This document shows positions 62,117-64,000 of a stretch of 64,000 nucleotides of DNA, one piece after another. Origin of the DNA: G965205255 sp965205255 (lineage in GTDB: Bacteria > Pseudomonadota > Gammaproteobacteria > Pseudomonadales > Endozoicomonadaceae); contig OZ242051.1 in assembly GCA_965205255.1 (NCBI GenBank), positions 248,001 through 312,000 of the forward strand. The letters are read 5' to 3'. The notes beneath the pieces were generated by a model. It did no database searches, was not told the DNA's origin, and saw only the letters and a program-made list of their open reading frames with translations. Made by a program: the position numbers and the translations under genes. Positions within the stretch are counted from its first letter, which is position 1, and every line of letters starts with the position of its first letter.

Positions 62117-63763
62117 TTAAACGTTTACATTACCTGCAAGGTAAACACGCATATTCTGTGTTAGTGCCTGAGCTGCAAACGCCTGCACCACAATTTTAAG
62201 TGTTTCTTTTGGTACATAGGCAATAGTTATATGGTTACTTTGATGCCATGCCATCAAATCATCCCGACCTACACCATCCAGAGTGCAGTTCATTAATGGC
62301 CACTCAGGGGTTGTACCATTTAAACGACGTTGAAATTCTTGTTCCGGCAGTTCTGTTGCCATGCCTGTCCCAATATGCATATGAACATCAGTGCCCTCAT
62401 AATGTGCTCTCGCCCAAATAAACGTACCCGCCTTGCATTGTCCGCTAATTGTTGAACCGCCTTTTGGAAAGTACATTTTAGGTTGCCGGTTACCTTTTGC
62501 TCCTTTAATTCCACCTTTAATATGCTCAAAAGGAACCGAGCCTGAGATTTCAAAGTCCCAGTAAAAAGTACCATTGTACTTACTACCCCAGCGTATATCA
62601 TGTAGTGTTGTTTCAGAAGGTAGCCCTAAACTGTCTAACAAACGAAATAACATGGTTTGCGGAATACCTGTTCCCATATCCACCTCGTTAATACAGGGAA
62701 TAGGCTTGCCTTCACAAATAATATCACCGTTTTCATCGGGAATGGGAAACCGCATCGTTGATCCAATCGCTCCTTCGGCAAAATCAGAAGAAGGACAACT
62801 ATCTTTTAACCCCTGTTGATATTGAACACCCACGCTGGTTAACCCAAATCGTTTGACAAAACGAGCCATCGCTATCATCATGGCACACTGTTCTAGTACC
62901 TGATCACGGGTTAATTCATTTTTATCATCCTCACCAAAATCAAACGTCATTCCTTGATTAATATACCATTGTAAACACTCTTCTCTTAGCGGTTGAGAAA
63001 CCAGACTCATCTCATACAGCAGTGCAGATTGTGAAAGGCTTTCCATAGGCATACCGATATCAACCAGTGATTTTTGCGGGAAAACACCATTCATCATGCC
63101 CATACAAAAGCTGTCAAATAATCCCATAATTTCTTTATTTCTTAAGATATACCGGCCCAACTGTTGACCAAGCTTTCCACCTTCACTGTTGTAAAAAGAG
63201 TGTTCTTTACTAATCTCTTTAAGGTAGGACATATCATGATTAATGGTTCCTGTTTCCAGCCATTGCTGCAAACCCTGATAAAAAAAGTCATCATCAAAGT
63301 TTTCAGACCATAAACGACTATATTCACGTCCAAGTCCGGTTAATGTCCCTGACAGACAAAGTGCACCCACCAGCCCCGGCAAAGTACCATCAAAGTTTGC
63401 CAAAATTAAAACAGGTCCCTTATGAAGCGCAATAGACGGTGCAATATGGTGAGAATATTGCCACGATGTTAATAAAATAATGACCGGTGCATGCTCATCA
63501 ATCGATGCAAAAATATCACTTCCCCGACGCTGATTGCTAATAAAACCATGCCCTGTCAGATCATCAACTTTATGCGCACGCTTAAAGGAATAATCAAACT
63601 TATCCTTCAATGCCAAAGCAAGCTTATCTTCAAATTTCTTTTCTACAGCCCAGCAATTACGGTTAGCCGACTCGCGAAGATCACCGTTAGTTATCAGAAA
63701 AACTTCCCGGTCACCGAGTCTTTGAGTCGGTTTATTTGCAGGTAAGTTCAATACATTGTTCAT
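62117..63763 (-). CDS. L-fucose isomerase-like aldose-ketose isomerase
   Basis: 548 residues, slightly shorter than E. coli FucI (about 590). The fold is suggested by GSDIFASIDEHAPVIILLTSW, GPVLILANFDGTLPGLVGAL, and a metal-site-like E-V-D (CINEVDMGTGIPQTML) followed by late His motifs (RAHYEGTDVHMHIG). It would convert an aldose to its ketose. Neighbours are an FGGY-type kinase upstream and a FucP-like permease downstream, an import, isomerise and phosphorylate set. Exact substrate is not fixed. Confidence 0.78.
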   Translation of the reverse strand: MNNVLNLPANKPTQRLGDREVFLITNGDLRESANRNCWAVEKKFEDKLALALKDKFDYSFKRAHKVDDLTGHGFISNQRRGSDIFASIDEHAPVIILLTSWQYSHHIAPSIALHKGPVLILANFDGTLPGLVGALCLSGTLTGLGREYSRLWSENFDDDFFYQGLQQWLETGTINHDMSYLKEISKEHSFYNSEGGKLGQQLGRYILRNKEIMGLFDSFCMGMMNGVFPQKSLVDIGMPMESLSQSALLYEMSLVSQPLREECLQWYINQGMTFDFGEDDKNELTRDQVLEQCAMMIAMARFVKRFGLTSVGVQYQQGLKDSCPSSDFAEGAIGSTMRFPIPDENGDIICEGKPIPCINEVDMGTGIPQTMLFRLLDSLGLPSETTLHDIRWGSKYNGTFYWDFEISGSVPFEHIKGGIKGAKGNRQPKMYFPKGGSTISGQCKAGTFIWARAHYEGTDVHMHIGTGMATELPEQEFQRRLNGTTPEWPLMNCTLDGVGRDDLMAWHQSNHITIAYVPKETLKIVVQAFAAQALTQNMRVYLAGNVNV

Positions 63764-63827
63764 ATATTAAGACCTTGTAATTAAAAAATATTGTTGCAAA
63801 AACACTATTGCTCAAGATAAATAAGCT

Positions 63828-64000
63828 TTATATTTCCATCATATTTTGGTAATTAATTTGATCATCATGCATACGCAAAAAAATCTGATATTTTTTCTCA
63901 TGAAATGACTTCATAAACTGACGAGGTTTCACCACCATTCCTGTTGATGACATTGCACTCATTGCATCAGTCAAGTGATTATAGTCACCGCTTGCCGTTC
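63828..64000 (-). CDS. C-terminal end of an FGGY-type carbohydrate kinase (partial)
   Basis: The frame from the right edge ends at a TAA at 63828: SGDYNHLTDAMSAMS, then MVVKPRQFMKSFHEKKYQIF and LRMHDDQ. An alternating D/E-A-M-xx-M helix and K-Y-x-I-F-L-x-M end are typical of pentulose/ribulokinase-like FGGY kinases. It would phosphorylate the ketose made by the next gene. Only about 56 codons are visible. Confidence 0.5.
   Translation of the reverse strand, partial: TASGDYNHLTDAMSAMSSTGMVVKPRQFMKSFHEKKYQIFLRMHDDQINYQNMMEI

Overview
The window looks like part of an AT-rich, host-associated gammaproteobacterial chromosome. The housekeeping genes rsfS-rlmH-mrdA-rodA-mltB, sdaA, purM-purN-DUF3108 and smpB are of gammaproteobacterial type. 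Around them sit features of an animal-associated lifestyle: giant NRPS genes, secreted proteins with eukaryote-type C2H2 zinc fingers, a GH18 chitinase, a eukaryote-like myo-inositol oxygenase, and many decayed insertion sequences. An Endozoicomonadaceae-like organism would fit, but that is inference; no rRNA or tRNA is present to place it.

Layout. (1) 1-13248 (minus): the first 4416 codons of an NRPS that runs off the left edge, Cstart-A-T-C-A-T-C-A-T-C-A-T-E. (2) 13249-15163: the NRPS leader, then nested IS debris, with an IS6-family element between fragments of other transposases. (3) 15164-32680 (minus): a complete 5838-residue NRPS, Cstart-A-T-E-C-A-T-E-C-A-T-E-C-A-T-TE, predicted to make a tetrapeptide acyl-D-Asn, D-X, D-Val, X. 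The two NRPSs share first module, leader and long near-identical blocks. (4) 32681-34328: the second NRPS leader, split by an IS3-family element. (5) 34329-40565 (plus): four tandem copies of a secreted Hint (hedgehog/intein-type) protein carrying three C2H2 zinc fingers; the fourth copy has a nonsense codon. MITE-like deletion derivatives of the IS6 element lie between copies. This array is the most unusual part of the window. (6) 40774-41316 (minus): a small secreted Cys-rich protein, followed by more transposase debris.

(7) 42001-49630 (plus): cvpA, then the rsfS-rlmH-mrdA-rodA-mltB cell-wall and ribosome cluster, then sdaA (L-serine deaminase). (8) 49703-53791 (minus): POT peptide transporter, myo-inositol oxygenase and a sugar-porter-family MFS transporter, plausibly an inositol and peptide uptake group. 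(9) 54219-56788 (minus): purM-purN-DUF3108. (10) 57245-59455 (minus): secreted GH18 chitinase with its own terminator and a 12-bp repeat in its leader. (11) 60223-64000 (minus): smpB, a FucP-like permease, an L-fucose-isomerase-like enzyme and the end of an FGGY-type sugar kinase, together a sugar import, isomerisation and phosphorylation set.

A consistent reading is a nutrient-scavenging host associate (peptides, serine, inositol, deoxy-sugars, chitin) that also makes nonribosomal peptides and exports a diversifying family of zinc-finger proteins. Only family-level functions are supported by sequence; the biology of the zinc-finger array and the peptide products is inference.
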